A stretch of DNA of 64,000 nucleotides from Tagaea sp965279565 (GTDB lineage Bacteria > Pseudomonadota > Alphaproteobacteria > CACIAM-22H2): contig OZ257249.1 in assembly GCA_965279565.1 (NCBI GenBank), positions 3,038,001 to 3,102,000 of the forward strand, in the 5' to 3' direction. The notes below the pieces were generated by a model. It had not been told where the DNA came from. It saw nothing but the letters and a program-made list of their open reading frames with translations, and ran no database searches. This document shows, piece after piece, positions 25,735 through 33,686 of this stretch; the first letter of the stretch is position 1, and every line of letters begins with the position of its first letter. Made by a program: the position numbers and the translations under genes.

Positions 25735-25758
25735 ATATTAATCCATATGGTTGAATAT
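25735..25758. promoter_or_regulatory. Palindromic operator overlapping the ArsR start codon
   Basis: A 24-bp imperfect palindrome centred on CCATATGG; 10 of 12 base pairs match, with ATATT and AATAT at the outer ends. The initiating ATG (25747) lies inside it, so the regulator's first codons (Met-Val-Glu-Tyr) are also its own operator. No Shine-Dalgarno sequence precedes the ATG, so the message may be leaderless or nearly so. Autorepression is inferred; the same arrangement is common in ArsR/SdpR genes coupled to AHSA1 genes. Confidence 0.65.
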
Positions 25759-26094
25759 CAGTCCACGCAGCTCGATGCGGTCTTCAAGGCGGTCTCCGAT
25801 CCCACGCGCCGGGCGATCCTCGCGCGCCTCGCGAACGCCGACGCCCGCGTCACCGACATCGCGAAGGACTTCCCGATGTCGCTCAACGCCGTCTCCAAGC
25901 ATCTGCGCGTGCTCGAAGGGGCCGCACTGGTGCGAAGGACGGTAGCGGGGCGCGAGCACGTGCTGGCGCTGAACGCCGAGGCGATGGCCGAGGCTGCGCG
26001 CTGGATGGACCATTACCGCCGGTTCTGGGAAGACCGCCTCGCGGCCCTCGACGCATTGATGACCGAACGCTCCAGGAAAGGACGAAAGAGATGA
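25747..26094 (+). CDS. ArsR/SdpR-family transcriptional regulator
   Basis: A 115-residue winged-helix repressor. VFKAVSDPTRRAILARLAN is the family opening. TDIAKDFPMSLNAVSKHLRVLEGA is the helix-turn-helix, followed by the wing (VRRTVAGREHVLALN). No metal-binding Cys pair is present in the recognition helix, which argues against a metal sensor. It overlaps the downstream AHSA1-family gene by 4 bases; such pairs are common and their signal is usually unknown. It probably binds the palindrome that covers its own start codon. Confidence 0.88.
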   Translation: MVEYQSTQLDAVFKAVSDPTRRAILARLANADARVTDIAKDFPMSLNAVSKHLRVLEGAALVRRTVAGREHVLALNAEAMAEAARWMDHYRRFWEDRLAALDALMTERSRKGRKR

Positions 26095-26522
26095 TCGATA
26101 CCGTTCCCGCAATCATGGTCCGCCGCGAGATCAAGGCCCCGGCGGCCGACCTGTTCGACGCCTGGCTCGATCCGGAGCTGCTGGCCCAGTGGATGCGCCC
26201 CGGCGATTTCGCGCCGGCCCGCGTGAAAAACGATCCGCGCGTCGGCGGGGCGTTCGAGATCAGCATGCAGAGCGCTTGCGGCGACGGCATCCTGCATACG
26301 GGCATCTATCGCAAGATCGACCGGCCGAAGGTGTTGGTCTTCACGTGGATCTCGGTGCACACGCAGGAGCGCGAATCGCTGGTGACCGTTGCGTTCAACG
26401 CGCGCGGCAATTCGACCGAGATCGTCATCACGCACGAGATGCTCCCCGACGCGGATGCGGCGGGCAAGCATGCCGGCGGCTGGGGTTCGCTGCTGGAGAA
26501 GCTGGCCGGCCTGAAAGGCTAG
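26091..26522 (+). CDS. SRPBCC/AHSA1-family protein
   Basis: A 143-residue START-like protein of the Aha1-C-terminal (CalC/SRPBCC) type. It opens with VRREIKAPAADLFDAWLDPELLAQWM and ends with GWGSLLEKLAGL, both hallmarks; VGGAFEI and IDRPKVLVFTW lie between. The fold binds hydrophobic ligands in a deep cavity. Its 4-base overlap with the ArsR gene shows that the pair is coexpressed. The physiological ligand is not known. It ends convergently with the ABC ATPase gene, with 4 shared bases. Confidence 0.87.
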   Translation: MIDTVPAIMVRREIKAPAADLFDAWLDPELLAQWMRPGDFAPARVKNDPRVGGAFEISMQSACGDGILHTGIYRKIDRPKVLVFTWISVHTQERESLVTVAFNARGNSTEIVITHEMLPDADAAGKHAGGWGSLLEKLAGLKG

Positions 26523-27538
26523 CGCAGCACGACGACGCGCCCGGGATCGACCGTCACGGAGACGTTCGTTCCCGGCGCGAAGACGGCGGCTTCGCGATGG
26601 TGGACCGTGTCCACGACGATCCGGTGGGGCCCGAGTTCCACGGCATAGCGGATCGTCCCGCCGAGAAACTCGCGATGCAGGATGCGGCCGGCACCGCCCG
26701 GTGCAAGCCGCACGTCCTGCGGACGGAACGACAGGCACGCCGTCCCGGTCTCGCCGGCAACGCCATCGAGCGCGAAGCCCTCTGCCGCGAACCGGCCGCC
26801 GGTTCCGAGCGTGCCCTCGATCATGTTCGCGGTCCCGAGAAACGCGGCGACGAAGCGGTTGGTGGGCCTGTCGTAGAGATCGATGGGTGCACCGATCTGC
26901 TGGATCCTGCCGCCGTCGAGCACGGCGATGCGGTCGGCGACGGCGTTCGCCTCTTCCTGATCGTGCGTCACGTAGATCGTCGTCAGGCCGAGCTTGCGCT
27001 GCAGGGCGGCGATCTCCTGGCGCATTTCCACGCGCAGTTTGGCGTCGAGATTGGAAAGCGGCTCGTCGAGCAGCAGCACCTCGGGTTCGATCACCAGCGT
27101 GCGGGCGAGCGCCACGCGCTGCTGCTGGCCGCCCGAAAGCTGCGCCGGCCGCCGGTCGGCCAGATGCGTAAGCCCCACCAGATCGAGGCCTTCGCGCACC
27201 TTGGCCGCGATGTCGGCGCGCGCCATGCCGCGCTGTTCGAGCCCGAAGGCCACGTTGCCGGCCACCGTCATGTGCGGCCAAAGCGCGTAACTCTGGAAGA
27301 CCATGCCGACATTGCGCTTCCACGGCGCGATCGACGTCACGTCGCGTTCGCCCACGCGGATCGTGCCGGCGGACGGGATGCCGAAGCCCGCGACGAGACG
27401 CAGCAGCGTCGTCTTGCCCGACCCCGAAGGGCCGAGGAAAGCGAAGAACTCGCCCTTCGCCACTTCGAGGGACACGGCGTCGAGGATCGGTGCGCCGCCA
27501 TAGTCGAAGGAAACCCGGTCGATCGAAACGCCTGTCAT
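26519..27538 (-). CDS. ABC transporter ATP-binding protein, Fbp/Pot type
   Basis: A 339-residue ATPase with Walker A GPSGSGKTTLLR, Q-loop VFQSYALWPHMTV, signature LSGGQQQRVALARTL, Walker B LLLDEPLSNLDAKLR and H-loop YVTHDQEEA. The C-terminal TOBE domain holds SFRPQDVRLAPGG and REFLGGTIRY. This class serves iron(III), spermidine, thiamine, phosphonate and sugar-phosphate importers, so the motif set does not fix the substrate. It overlaps the permease gene by 4 bases and is the third gene of the transporter operon (binding protein, permease, ATPase). Confidence 0.9.
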   Translation of the reverse strand: MTGVSIDRVSFDYGGAPILDAVSLEVAKGEFFAFLGPSGSGKTTLLRLVAGFGIPSAGTIRVGERDVTSIAPWKRNVGMVFQSYALWPHMTVAGNVAFGLEQRGMARADIAAKVREGLDLVGLTHLADRRPAQLSGGQQQRVALARTLVIEPEVLLLDEPLSNLDAKLRVEMRQEIAALQRKLGLTTIYVTHDQEEANAVADRIAVLDGGRIQQIGAPIDLYDRPTNRFVAAFLGTANMIEGTLGTGGRFAAEGFALDGVAGETGTACLSFRPQDVRLAPGGAGRILHREFLGGTIRYAVELGPHRIVVDTVHHREAAVFAPGTNVSVTVDPGRVVVLR

Positions 27539-29274
27539 ATCGCCATTCCGTTGCGTGTGCGCTTGGCGCGGTCCTGTTCGGCCACGCGGTAGGAAAGCCA
27601 TGTCGCGACCGCGACGACGACCACCGCCACCACGCCGAGGGCCGCCCCCGGCCCGCGGCCTGCGGGAGACTGCATGTAGACGTAGATCCCGTACGAGAGC
27701 GGTGCGGTCGCGTCGCGCGTGACCAGCAGCAGCGTGGCCGAAAGTTCGACCGCCGCCGTCGCGAAGCTCGTGACGAAACCGGCGAGGATGCCGCCGGCCA
27801 TCAGCGGCACGACGATGCGCGTCAGCGTCGACGCCTTCGAGGCGCCGAGATTCTCGGCCGCTTCTTCCAGACTGTGGTGGAGCTGCTGGAGGGCGGCCGT
27901 GCACGAGCGCAGCGCATAGGGAAGCCGGCGCACCGAATAGGCGATGGCCAGCATCAGCCAGAAGGTCGCCAGCGAGCCGCCGCCGAAGGGCAGGTCGACC
28001 GAGTAGTAGGTCCGCAGGATGCCGATGCCCAGCACCAGCCCGGGAACCGCCACCGCCGCCATCGCGACCTGGTCGAGGATGTTGCGCCCGGGCAGGCCGG
28101 TGCGCATCGCGATATAGGCGATCATGGTGCCGAGCACGACGTCGATCAGCGCGGCGATCCCGCAATAGATCACCGTGTTCGCCATGAAGCCGCCGGCTTC
28201 GCGGAAGACGGTCGTGTAGTGCGCGAGCGTGAACGCGTCCGGAATGACGCTGAACGACCAGATCGTGCCGAACGACAGCAGCAGGATGCCCAGATGCGGG
28301 CTGAGTGCCAGCAGCAGGGCGAAGACGATGAAACCGTAGGCGAGCACGGACTCGCCGCGGCCGAGATCGCGCCGCGCCAGCCCGCCGCCGCCGCGCTGCT
28401 GGGTGGCGAAGTCGCGGTTGCGCAGCGACAGCATCGACAGCCACACCGCCACGACCGACAGCACGACGAGGATCGTCGAGATCACGTAGCCCATCGGGTC
28501 GGCGAGGCCGACAGACGTGACGCGCAGATAGGCCTGCGGCGCCAGCATGTTCGTTACGTTGAGCAGCAGCGGCGTGGCCAGATCGTCGAACACCTTGGCG
28601 AAGACGAGGGCGGCTCCCGCGATGTAGCCGGGCATCGCGAGCGGGAAGACGATCCGCGAGAACAGCCGCCAGCCCGAAGCGCCCAGGTTCTGCGCGGATT
28701 CCTCCATCGCGGAATCGATGTTGGCGAGCGAAGCGGAGAGATTGAGCAGGATGAAGGGAAAATAGTGCAGCCCTTCGACGAAGATGACGCCGTTGAGCCC
28801 TTCCATGAACGGCAGGCGGAAGCCGAACCAGTCCATCAGCAGCAGGTTGATCGAGCCGTTCCTGCCGTAGACGAGCTGCATGGCGACGGCCCCCACGAAG
28901 GGCGGCATTACCAGCGGGATCACGCCGAGCGTCTGGATCAGGGCGGCACCACGGAAGCGGAAGCGGACCGTGAAATAGGCGAGCGGGACGGCCAGCAGCG
29001 TGGCAAACGCCACGGTCATGACGGCGACATAGATCGAGTTCCACGTGGACTCGATCATGATCGAGGTGCGGAAGAAATCGGCGAAATGGACGAGCGTGAA
29101 GGACTGCCCGTCCCAGAACGCGATGAACACGACGCTCGCGACCGGCACGATCAGGAACGCGATGAGGAACGCCGCGACGATGCCCGCACAGACCAGGTGG
29201 AACGGTGTGGCCCGCCAGCGCGCGAGCAGGCTCGCGTGCCGGAGGGGGACCGCGGTCGCGACGGACGCGCTCAA
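27535..29274 (-). CDS. ABC transporter permease with two fused pore units (FbpB type)
   Basis: A 579-residue permease made of two tandem transmembrane units, as in FbpB. Each unit has its own coupling motif: EESAQNLGASGWRLFSRIVFP in the first half and EEAAENLGASKASTLTRIVVP in the second. About twelve membrane segments are visible. The start is a TTG at 29274 in a TTGA overlap with the binding-protein stop. No ATG or GTG occurs before the first membrane helix, and in-frame reading further upstream crosses the previous gene without similarity. Normal length for the fused class. Confidence 0.87.
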   Translation of the reverse strand: MSASVATAVPLRHASLLARWRATPFHLVCAGIVAAFLIAFLIVPVASVVFIAFWDGQSFTLVHFADFFRTSIMIESTWNSIYVAVMTVAFATLLAVPLAYFTVRFRFRGAALIQTLGVIPLVMPPFVGAVAMQLVYGRNGSINLLLMDWFGFRLPFMEGLNGVIFVEGLHYFPFILLNLSASLANIDSAMEESAQNLGASGWRLFSRIVFPLAMPGYIAGAALVFAKVFDDLATPLLLNVTNMLAPQAYLRVTSVGLADPMGYVISTILVVLSVVAVWLSMLSLRNRDFATQQRGGGGLARRDLGRGESVLAYGFIVFALLLALSPHLGILLLSFGTIWSFSVIPDAFTLAHYTTVFREAGGFMANTVIYCGIAALIDVVLGTMIAYIAMRTGLPGRNILDQVAMAAVAVPGLVLGIGILRTYYSVDLPFGGGSLATFWLMLAIAYSVRRLPYALRSCTAALQQLHHSLEEAAENLGASKASTLTRIVVPLMAGGILAGFVTSFATAAVELSATLLLVTRDATAPLSYGIYVYMQSPAGRGPGAALGVVAVVVVAVATWLSYRVAEQDRAKRTRNGMAI

Positions 29275-30611
29275 CGTGCGCTGGCGGCGCGCTCGGCGAG
29301 TGACTTCGCCTCGGCGTAGTTGCGGCGCGCGAAGGCGTCCCACTGTTCCTCGAACTCCGCCTGGCGAGCCGCCACCGGCCTGTCGGGCTTCTTCTCCTGG
29401 AACGCGCCGGCGATCTGCGGGTCCTTCGCCTGCGCTTCGCTCACCGGCACGCTCGTCGCGAGGCGGCGGGCCTCGGCGAGAAGGCGCGTGCCCTCGGCCG
29501 ACTTGCTGCGCGCGACGGCAGCCGATGCCGCGTGGATCGCCTTCCACGCCTCGGTCAGCTCCTTGAGGCGGAAGGTGATGAGACGGTCGAACAGCGAATT
29601 GAGAAGCTCGTAGCGCGTTTCCGACGCGTCGTTGTCGAAGGTGACGCGCGAACCGAGGCTCGTGTCCTTGAACGGATTGGGATAGCCGGCCGGCGCCTTG
29701 TCGTAGACCGACGTGCGCACGGGCAGGCGCTGGATCTTCGGGTCGAGCAGCAGCGTCTGGCCGTCGTCCGACAGCAGGAACTCGACGAAGGCGCGCGCGG
29801 CGTTGGCGTTGCGCGAACCGGCGACGATGCCGATATTCGCCGGCACCATCGTCGTGATCGTCGGGTAGACGAACTCGACCGGGAAACCCGACGCCTTGGC
29901 CGACAGGCCGAAGAAGTCGATCACGATGCCCACGCCGTACTGGCCGGAATTGACGGCATCCGGCACGCCGAAGCTGCGGTCGGAGACCGACGCGAAGTTG
30001 CCGGCGATTTCCAGTATCGTCGCCCAGCCCTTGTTCCAGCCTTCGCCCTGCAGGATCGTCTCGACCGTCAGGTGCGTGGTGCCCGAGCGCGACGGCGCGG
30101 AGATCCCGACATGGCCGAAATAGGCGGGCTTCTTCAGGTCGTCCCATTCCTTGGGCACCGGCAGGCCGTTCGCGCGCATGTAGCGCGTGTTGTACATGAT
30201 GCCGTAGCCGGACGCCGCGAAGCCGAAATAGAAGCCTTCCGGATCGTTGACCGGCGACGGACCGACGCGCTGCGCGATGCCCGTGGCGACCGGCGTGTAT
30301 TTCTGCAGCAGGCTGCCCTTCTTCAGCACCTCGAACGCGTCGGGTGCGGAAGCCCAGAACATGTCGGGCGGGTTGCTGCGCGTCTCGCGGATGAACGAGA
30401 CGCCGGCCGTGGTCGAACGGCTCTGGATCTCGACCTTCGTGCCGGGATGCTTCTTCTGGAAGGCCTCGACGAACGGGCCGGTCACGTCGCGCGAAAACGA
30501 CGTGACGATGACGAGCTTTTCCTCGAGGCTCTGCGCGAAGGCGGGGAAAGCCGAGAGCAGGGGGGCGAGGGCTGCGGCAGCAAGCATCTGGCGGCGCGTG
30601 TTGCGGGGCAT
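29271..30611 (-). CDS. ABC transporter substrate-binding protein, Fbp/PotD-like
   Basis: A 446-residue periplasmic protein with a signal peptide ending at AFAQ-S. The family opening is LVIVTSFSRDVTGPFVEAFQ, followed by PDMFWASAPDAFEVLKKG. The C-terminal part contains a Glu/Arg-rich helical extension (from about residue 385) that ordinary FbpA proteins (about 340 residues) lack. FbpA-type iron ligands (the Tyr pair near the C-terminus) are not evident to me, so an organic anion or phosphorylated solute is a better guess than iron. First gene of the transporter operon, divergent from the Gfo/Idh gene. Confidence 0.85.
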   Translation of the reverse strand: MPRNTRRQMLAAAALAPLLSAFPAFAQSLEEKLVIVTSFSRDVTGPFVEAFQKKHPGTKVEIQSRSTTAGVSFIRETRSNPPDMFWASAPDAFEVLKKGSLLQKYTPVATGIAQRVGPSPVNDPEGFYFGFAASGYGIMYNTRYMRANGLPVPKEWDDLKKPAYFGHVGISAPSRSGTTHLTVETILQGEGWNKGWATILEIAGNFASVSDRSFGVPDAVNSGQYGVGIVIDFFGLSAKASGFPVEFVYPTITTMVPANIGIVAGSRNANAARAFVEFLLSDDGQTLLLDPKIQRLPVRTSVYDKAPAGYPNPFKDTSLGSRVTFDNDASETRYELLNSLFDRLITFRLKELTEAWKAIHAASAAVARSKSAEGTRLLAEARRLATSVPVSEAQAKDPQIAGAFQEKKPDRPVAARQAEFEEQWDAFARRNYAEAKSLAERAASAR

Positions 30612-30659
30612 AGGTTCCTCCGGCGTGGGATTTCGGCGGCTGTTCGGGGGGTGCCGTCG

Positions 30660-30670
30660 TTCGTAACGAA
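30660..30670. promoter_or_regulatory. Possible GlpR-type half-palindrome in the divergent promoter region
   Basis: TTCGTAACGAA is a perfect 11-bp palindrome in the 120-base region between the divergent binding-protein and Gfo/Idh genes. Known GlpR operators have TTCG and CGAA arms separated by four A/T bases; here three bases (TAA) separate them. A DeoR/GlpR-type regulator is encoded in the same island. Binding is a guess. Confidence 0.35.
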
Positions 30671-30731
30671 ATTGTCACTTTTTCCGACTTCCATCAAGAT
30701 ATCCGGACGCATGCGACAAACGGGGGAAACC

Positions 30732-31775
30732 ATGGGACGAAAGATCCGGCTTGCGGTGCTGGGTGCCGGATTGATCGGTCGCCGTCACGCCGAGCACATC
30801 GCTGCCGCGGCGGACGCCGAGTTGTGCGCAATCGCGGATCCTGCTCCGGCCGGCGCCGAACTCGCCGCTCGGATGGGTGCCCGGCATTTTGCCGACCTTT
30901 CGGCGCTGCTCGCGGCGGATCGGCCCGACGGGATCGTCGTCGCGACGCCCAACACGATGCACGTCGCCAACGGGCTGGAAGCCGTGGCGGCCGGCGTTCC
31001 CGTCCTCGTCGAGAAGCCGATCGCGGACGATGTGGAGTCCGGTGCGCGGCTCGTGGCGGCGGCCGAAGCCGCGCGTGTCCCGCTGCTCGTCGGCCATCAT
31101 CGCCGCCACAATCCGGTGATCCGCGCGGCCAAGGCGACGGTCGATTCCGGCCGGCTCGGCCGGATTGTCGCCGTGCACGGATTCTTCTGGCTGATGAAGC
31201 CGGACGAGTATTTCGACGTCGCGTGGCGCCGCTCGGCCGGTGCCGGGCCGATGCTGCTCAACTTCATCCACGACATCGACCTGCTGCGCCATCTGTGCGG
31301 CGAGGTGGAACTCGTGCAGGCGCTGTCGTCGAACGCAGTGCGCGGAAACGAAGTTGAGGAGACGTGCGTCGTGCTGCTGCGCTTCGCCAACGGCGCGCTG
31401 GGTACCGTCTCGGTTTCCGACACGATCGTCGGCCCGTGGAGCTGGGAGCAGACCGCCGGCGAGAACCCCGCCTATCCGCAGACCGACCAGGCCTGCTACC
31501 ACATCGGCGGCACGCACGGCTCGCTGTCGGTTCCGCGCCTCGAAACCTGGTCGAATGCGGGCAAGCGCGGCTGGTGGGAACCGCTGCAGGCCGAACGCAC
31601 ATTCGTGCCGCCGCAGGATCCGCTGCGCCTGCAGATCGAGCATTTCTGCCGCGTGATCCGCGACGGCGAAGCGCCGCTCGTCTCCGGCCGCGAAGGGCTC
31701 GCCACGCTGAAGGTCGTCGCGGCCGTGCGCGAGGCGATCCGCACCGGCAATGCCGCGCGCGTGGATTTCAGCTAG
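30732..31775 (+). CDS. Gfo/Idh/MocA family oxidoreductase
   Basis: A 347-residue NAD(P)-dependent oxidoreductase. The N-terminal Rossmann fold has VLGAGLIGRRHAEHI and the VLVEKPIA motif with the family Lys. The C-terminal substrate domain contains GAGPMLLNFIHDIDLLRHL, where the His-x-x-x-x-His-like segment carries the catalytic histidine. I set the start at ATG 30732 because GGGGGA precedes it; ATG 30711 in frame is possible. The family oxidises sugars, inositols and polyols; the exact substrate is unknown. It is the only plus-strand gene of the island before 36772 and ends convergently, overlapping the next gene by 8 bases. Confidence 0.87.
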   Translation: MGRKIRLAVLGAGLIGRRHAEHIAAAADAELCAIADPAPAGAELAARMGARHFADLSALLAADRPDGIVVATPNTMHVANGLEAVAAGVPVLVEKPIADDVESGARLVAAAEAARVPLLVGHHRRHNPVIRAAKATVDSGRLGRIVAVHGFFWLMKPDEYFDVAWRRSAGAGPMLLNFIHDIDLLRHLCGEVELVQALSSNAVRGNEVEETCVVLLRFANGALGTVSVSDTIVGPWSWEQTAGENPAYPQTDQACYHIGGTHGSLSVPRLETWSNAGKRGWWEPLQAERTFVPPQDPLRLQIEHFCRVIRDGEAPLVSGREGLATLKVVAAVREAIRTGNAARVDFS

Positions 31776-32433
31776 CGGCCGCGAGGATGTCGCCGATCTG
31801 GCTCGACAGCGCGCCCTTCGTCGGGGCGAACGAGCCGTCGAGCACGGCCGACCCGACCGTGAAGGCATCGGCCCCGGCCTTGGCGAGATCGCGGATCTGG
31901 GCGGCCGAGTTGACGCTGCCCGCGACGATGAGCTTGCCGCCGGCAAGGGCCGCACGCGCGGCGCGCACAAGTACCAACGGATCGGCTTCGGTGGCGCGGT
32001 AGGCGAGCAGGTCGACGCCGCCGCAGCCGTGCCGGCGCGCTTCGCGGCAATGGTCCGCGACCAGTTCGGGCGATCCGCCGAGTTTCGTGGGATGGCCGAC
32101 CGGCCGGCCCGGGAACGGGTAGTAGTTCGACAGGTCGTGCAGCACGGATTTTGCTGCGACCAGATCGGTGCCGCCGAGGATGCGGTCGACACCGAGCTTC
32201 TTTCCGGCCGTCAGCGAGCCGAGGACCGTCTGCGGCGACGTGCTGACCACTTCGAGATACGAGACGGCGTCCGCCGCGCGGATCTTCGCGACGAGCCGCT
32301 GCATCGTCTCGAACGGCACGCCCACATCCTTGAAGCCGATATGGCGCACGCCGAGCGCGATGATCGCGTCGACCAGCCCGTCGGCATCCTCGACTGTCCG
32401 GTCGCTGCGGGTCAGCATCATGATGAAGTCCAT
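31768..32433 (-). CDS. Phosphate-binding-type TIM-barrel protein of unknown reaction
   Basis: A 221-residue (beta/alpha)8-type protein. The end KLIVAGSVNSAAQIRDLAKAGADAFTVGSAVL is the classic phosphate-gripping beta7-beta8 pattern of HisA, ribulose-phosphate epimerase and KGPDC-like enzymes. The centre shows VDRILGGTDLVAAKSVL and GCGGVDLLAYRAT. That end argues for a phosphorylated substrate. I cannot assign a known activity. It is 26 bases downstream of the FAD oxidoreductase pair on the same strand, so it belongs to the island's operon. Confidence 0.75.
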   Translation of the reverse strand: MDFIMMLTRSDRTVEDADGLVDAIIALGVRHIGFKDVGVPFETMQRLVAKIRAADAVSYLEVVSTSPQTVLGSLTAGKKLGVDRILGGTDLVAAKSVLHDLSNYYPFPGRPVGHPTKLGGSPELVADHCREARRHGCGGVDLLAYRATEADPLVLVRAARAALAGGKLIVAGSVNSAAQIRDLAKAGADAFTVGSAVLDGSFAPTKGALSSQIGDILAAAS

Positions 32434-32459
32434 CGTCTCGCTCCTCGGGGAAATCGGGA

Positions 32460-33686
32460 TCAGTCGAAAAGGATCGTCGCCGGTCGGCCGGCGGGAATTC
32501 GAGCGAATGCGTCGGCATCGACGGCGATGCGGCGCAGGCGGAGAGCCGATGACAGATCCCTGTGCCAGCATTCGGCGCCTTCCGCGTCGAGCCGCAGGCG
32601 GGCAGGTCGCATGTCGCGCTCGGCGCGTAGGCTGACGGGCAGGGCCGCCATGCCGTTCGCGGATGTCCGGAACTGCGGCACGACATAGGCCACACCCCGG
32701 CCGGCGGCGATGCGCGTGGCCTCGTTTCGCCACGCCGAAGGCTCGCGCAGATACGTGGCCGCGTTTGAGCCGACACGCGCCCCTTCGTTCGCGGCCCAGC
32801 CGCTGGTCTCGACCGCGCGCAGCACGTTGCCAGCCGCGAACACGCCTTGCAGGTTCGTGCGCCCGTACTGGTCGACGAGCGGGCCGCCGGTTGCGGCGTC
32901 TACATCGCCCGCGCCCATCAGCGTGCAGTCGGGCACGAAATCGCCGGTGAAGATGATGGTGTCGCAGGCGATGCGCTGCGTGCTGGCGGGGCCGTGCAGC
33001 GTGACCGCCTCGACGCGCGCGGAACCTTCGATATCCTCGACCGTGGTCGAGAGATGGACCGGAATGCCGGCCGCGCGTGCAAGCAGGCCCGCCGCCGCGT
33101 ACGACATGACGCGATCCTCGGCACCGACCATCGCGACGATCTTCAGGCCGGCATGGTGCGCGGTCAGCAGCACGGAGAACGACACGTGCTCGGTGCCGAC
33201 GACGATTGCGCGCGTACCGCCGACGGCCAAGCCGCGCGCGACCATCTGCTGGAGCTGGCCCGTCGTCAGCACGCCGCGGTCCGGCCGGCGGCCGGGCACG
33301 AGGCGCGCACTGCGCGGCCGTTCGCGAATGCCGGTCGCCAGCACGACCGCGCGCGGGCGCAGGCGCAGGTTCCCGTGCTCGGCGCTGAGGAGTTGAAGGG
33401 TCGGGCCCGCTTCGAGCGACAGTACGGATGTACGCGTCTCGACCGTGACGATCGCCGGGTCGAGTGCGGCGAGCATCCGTCGTGCAAAGGCAGGGCCATT
33501 CTCGAAACGATGCGTATGGGCCCAGCCGAATCCCGGGTGGCGGCAAAAGCGCGGCAGGCCACCGGGGGCATCGTCGCGCTCGACGACGAGCACGCCGCCT
33601 GCACCGCCGTCGGCAAGCGCCTTGGCGGCCGCAAGGCCGGCCGGGCCAGAGCCGATCACGACGACGGGGGCGTCGAACTTCCTCAT
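32460..33686 (-). CDS. FAD/NAD(P)-dependent oxidoreductase (HcnB/GlpB-like partner)
   Basis: A 408-residue two-dinucleotide-domain flavoprotein. The FAD motif is VVIGSGPAGLAAAKALA at the N-terminus; ATGIRERP and TTGQLQQM follow; GVFAAGNV is the FAD-binding aspartate-type region near residue 300. Related subunits are HcnB of hydrogen cyanide synthase and the small-molecule oxidases that pair with a D-amino-acid-oxidase-like subunit. Here the C-terminal [2Fe-2S] domain of HcnB is absent and is found instead on the partner. ATGA overlap with the upstream gene implies a stoichiometric complex. Confidence 0.83.
   Translation of the reverse strand: MRKFDAPVVVIGSGPAGLAAAKALADGGAGGVLVVERDDAPGGLPRFCRHPGFGWAHTHRFENGPAFARRMLAALDPAIVTVETRTSVLSLEAGPTLQLLSAEHGNLRLRPRAVVLATGIRERPRSARLVPGRRPDRGVLTTGQLQQMVARGLAVGGTRAIVVGTEHVSFSVLLTAHHAGLKIVAMVGAEDRVMSYAAAGLLARAAGIPVHLSTTVEDIEGSARVEAVTLHGPASTQRIACDTIIFTGDFVPDCTLMGAGDVDAATGGPLVDQYGRTNLQGVFAAGNVLRAVETSGWAANEGARVGSNAATYLREPSAWRNEATRIAAGRGVAYVVPQFRTSANGMAALPVSLRAERDMRPARLRLDAEGAECWHRDLSSALRLRRIAVDADAFARIPAGRPATILFD

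Noticed and set aside
29271..30611. Iron(III)-binding protein FbpA
   Set aside because: Family resemblance is real, but I cannot see the C-terminal Tyr pair that binds iron, and the neighbours point to an organic solute.
27535..30678. Single 1047-codon frame that seems to fuse permease and binding protein
   Set aside because: The binding protein is encoded in another frame of the same stretch with a clear signal peptide; the permease starts at TTG 29274 in a TTGA overlap.
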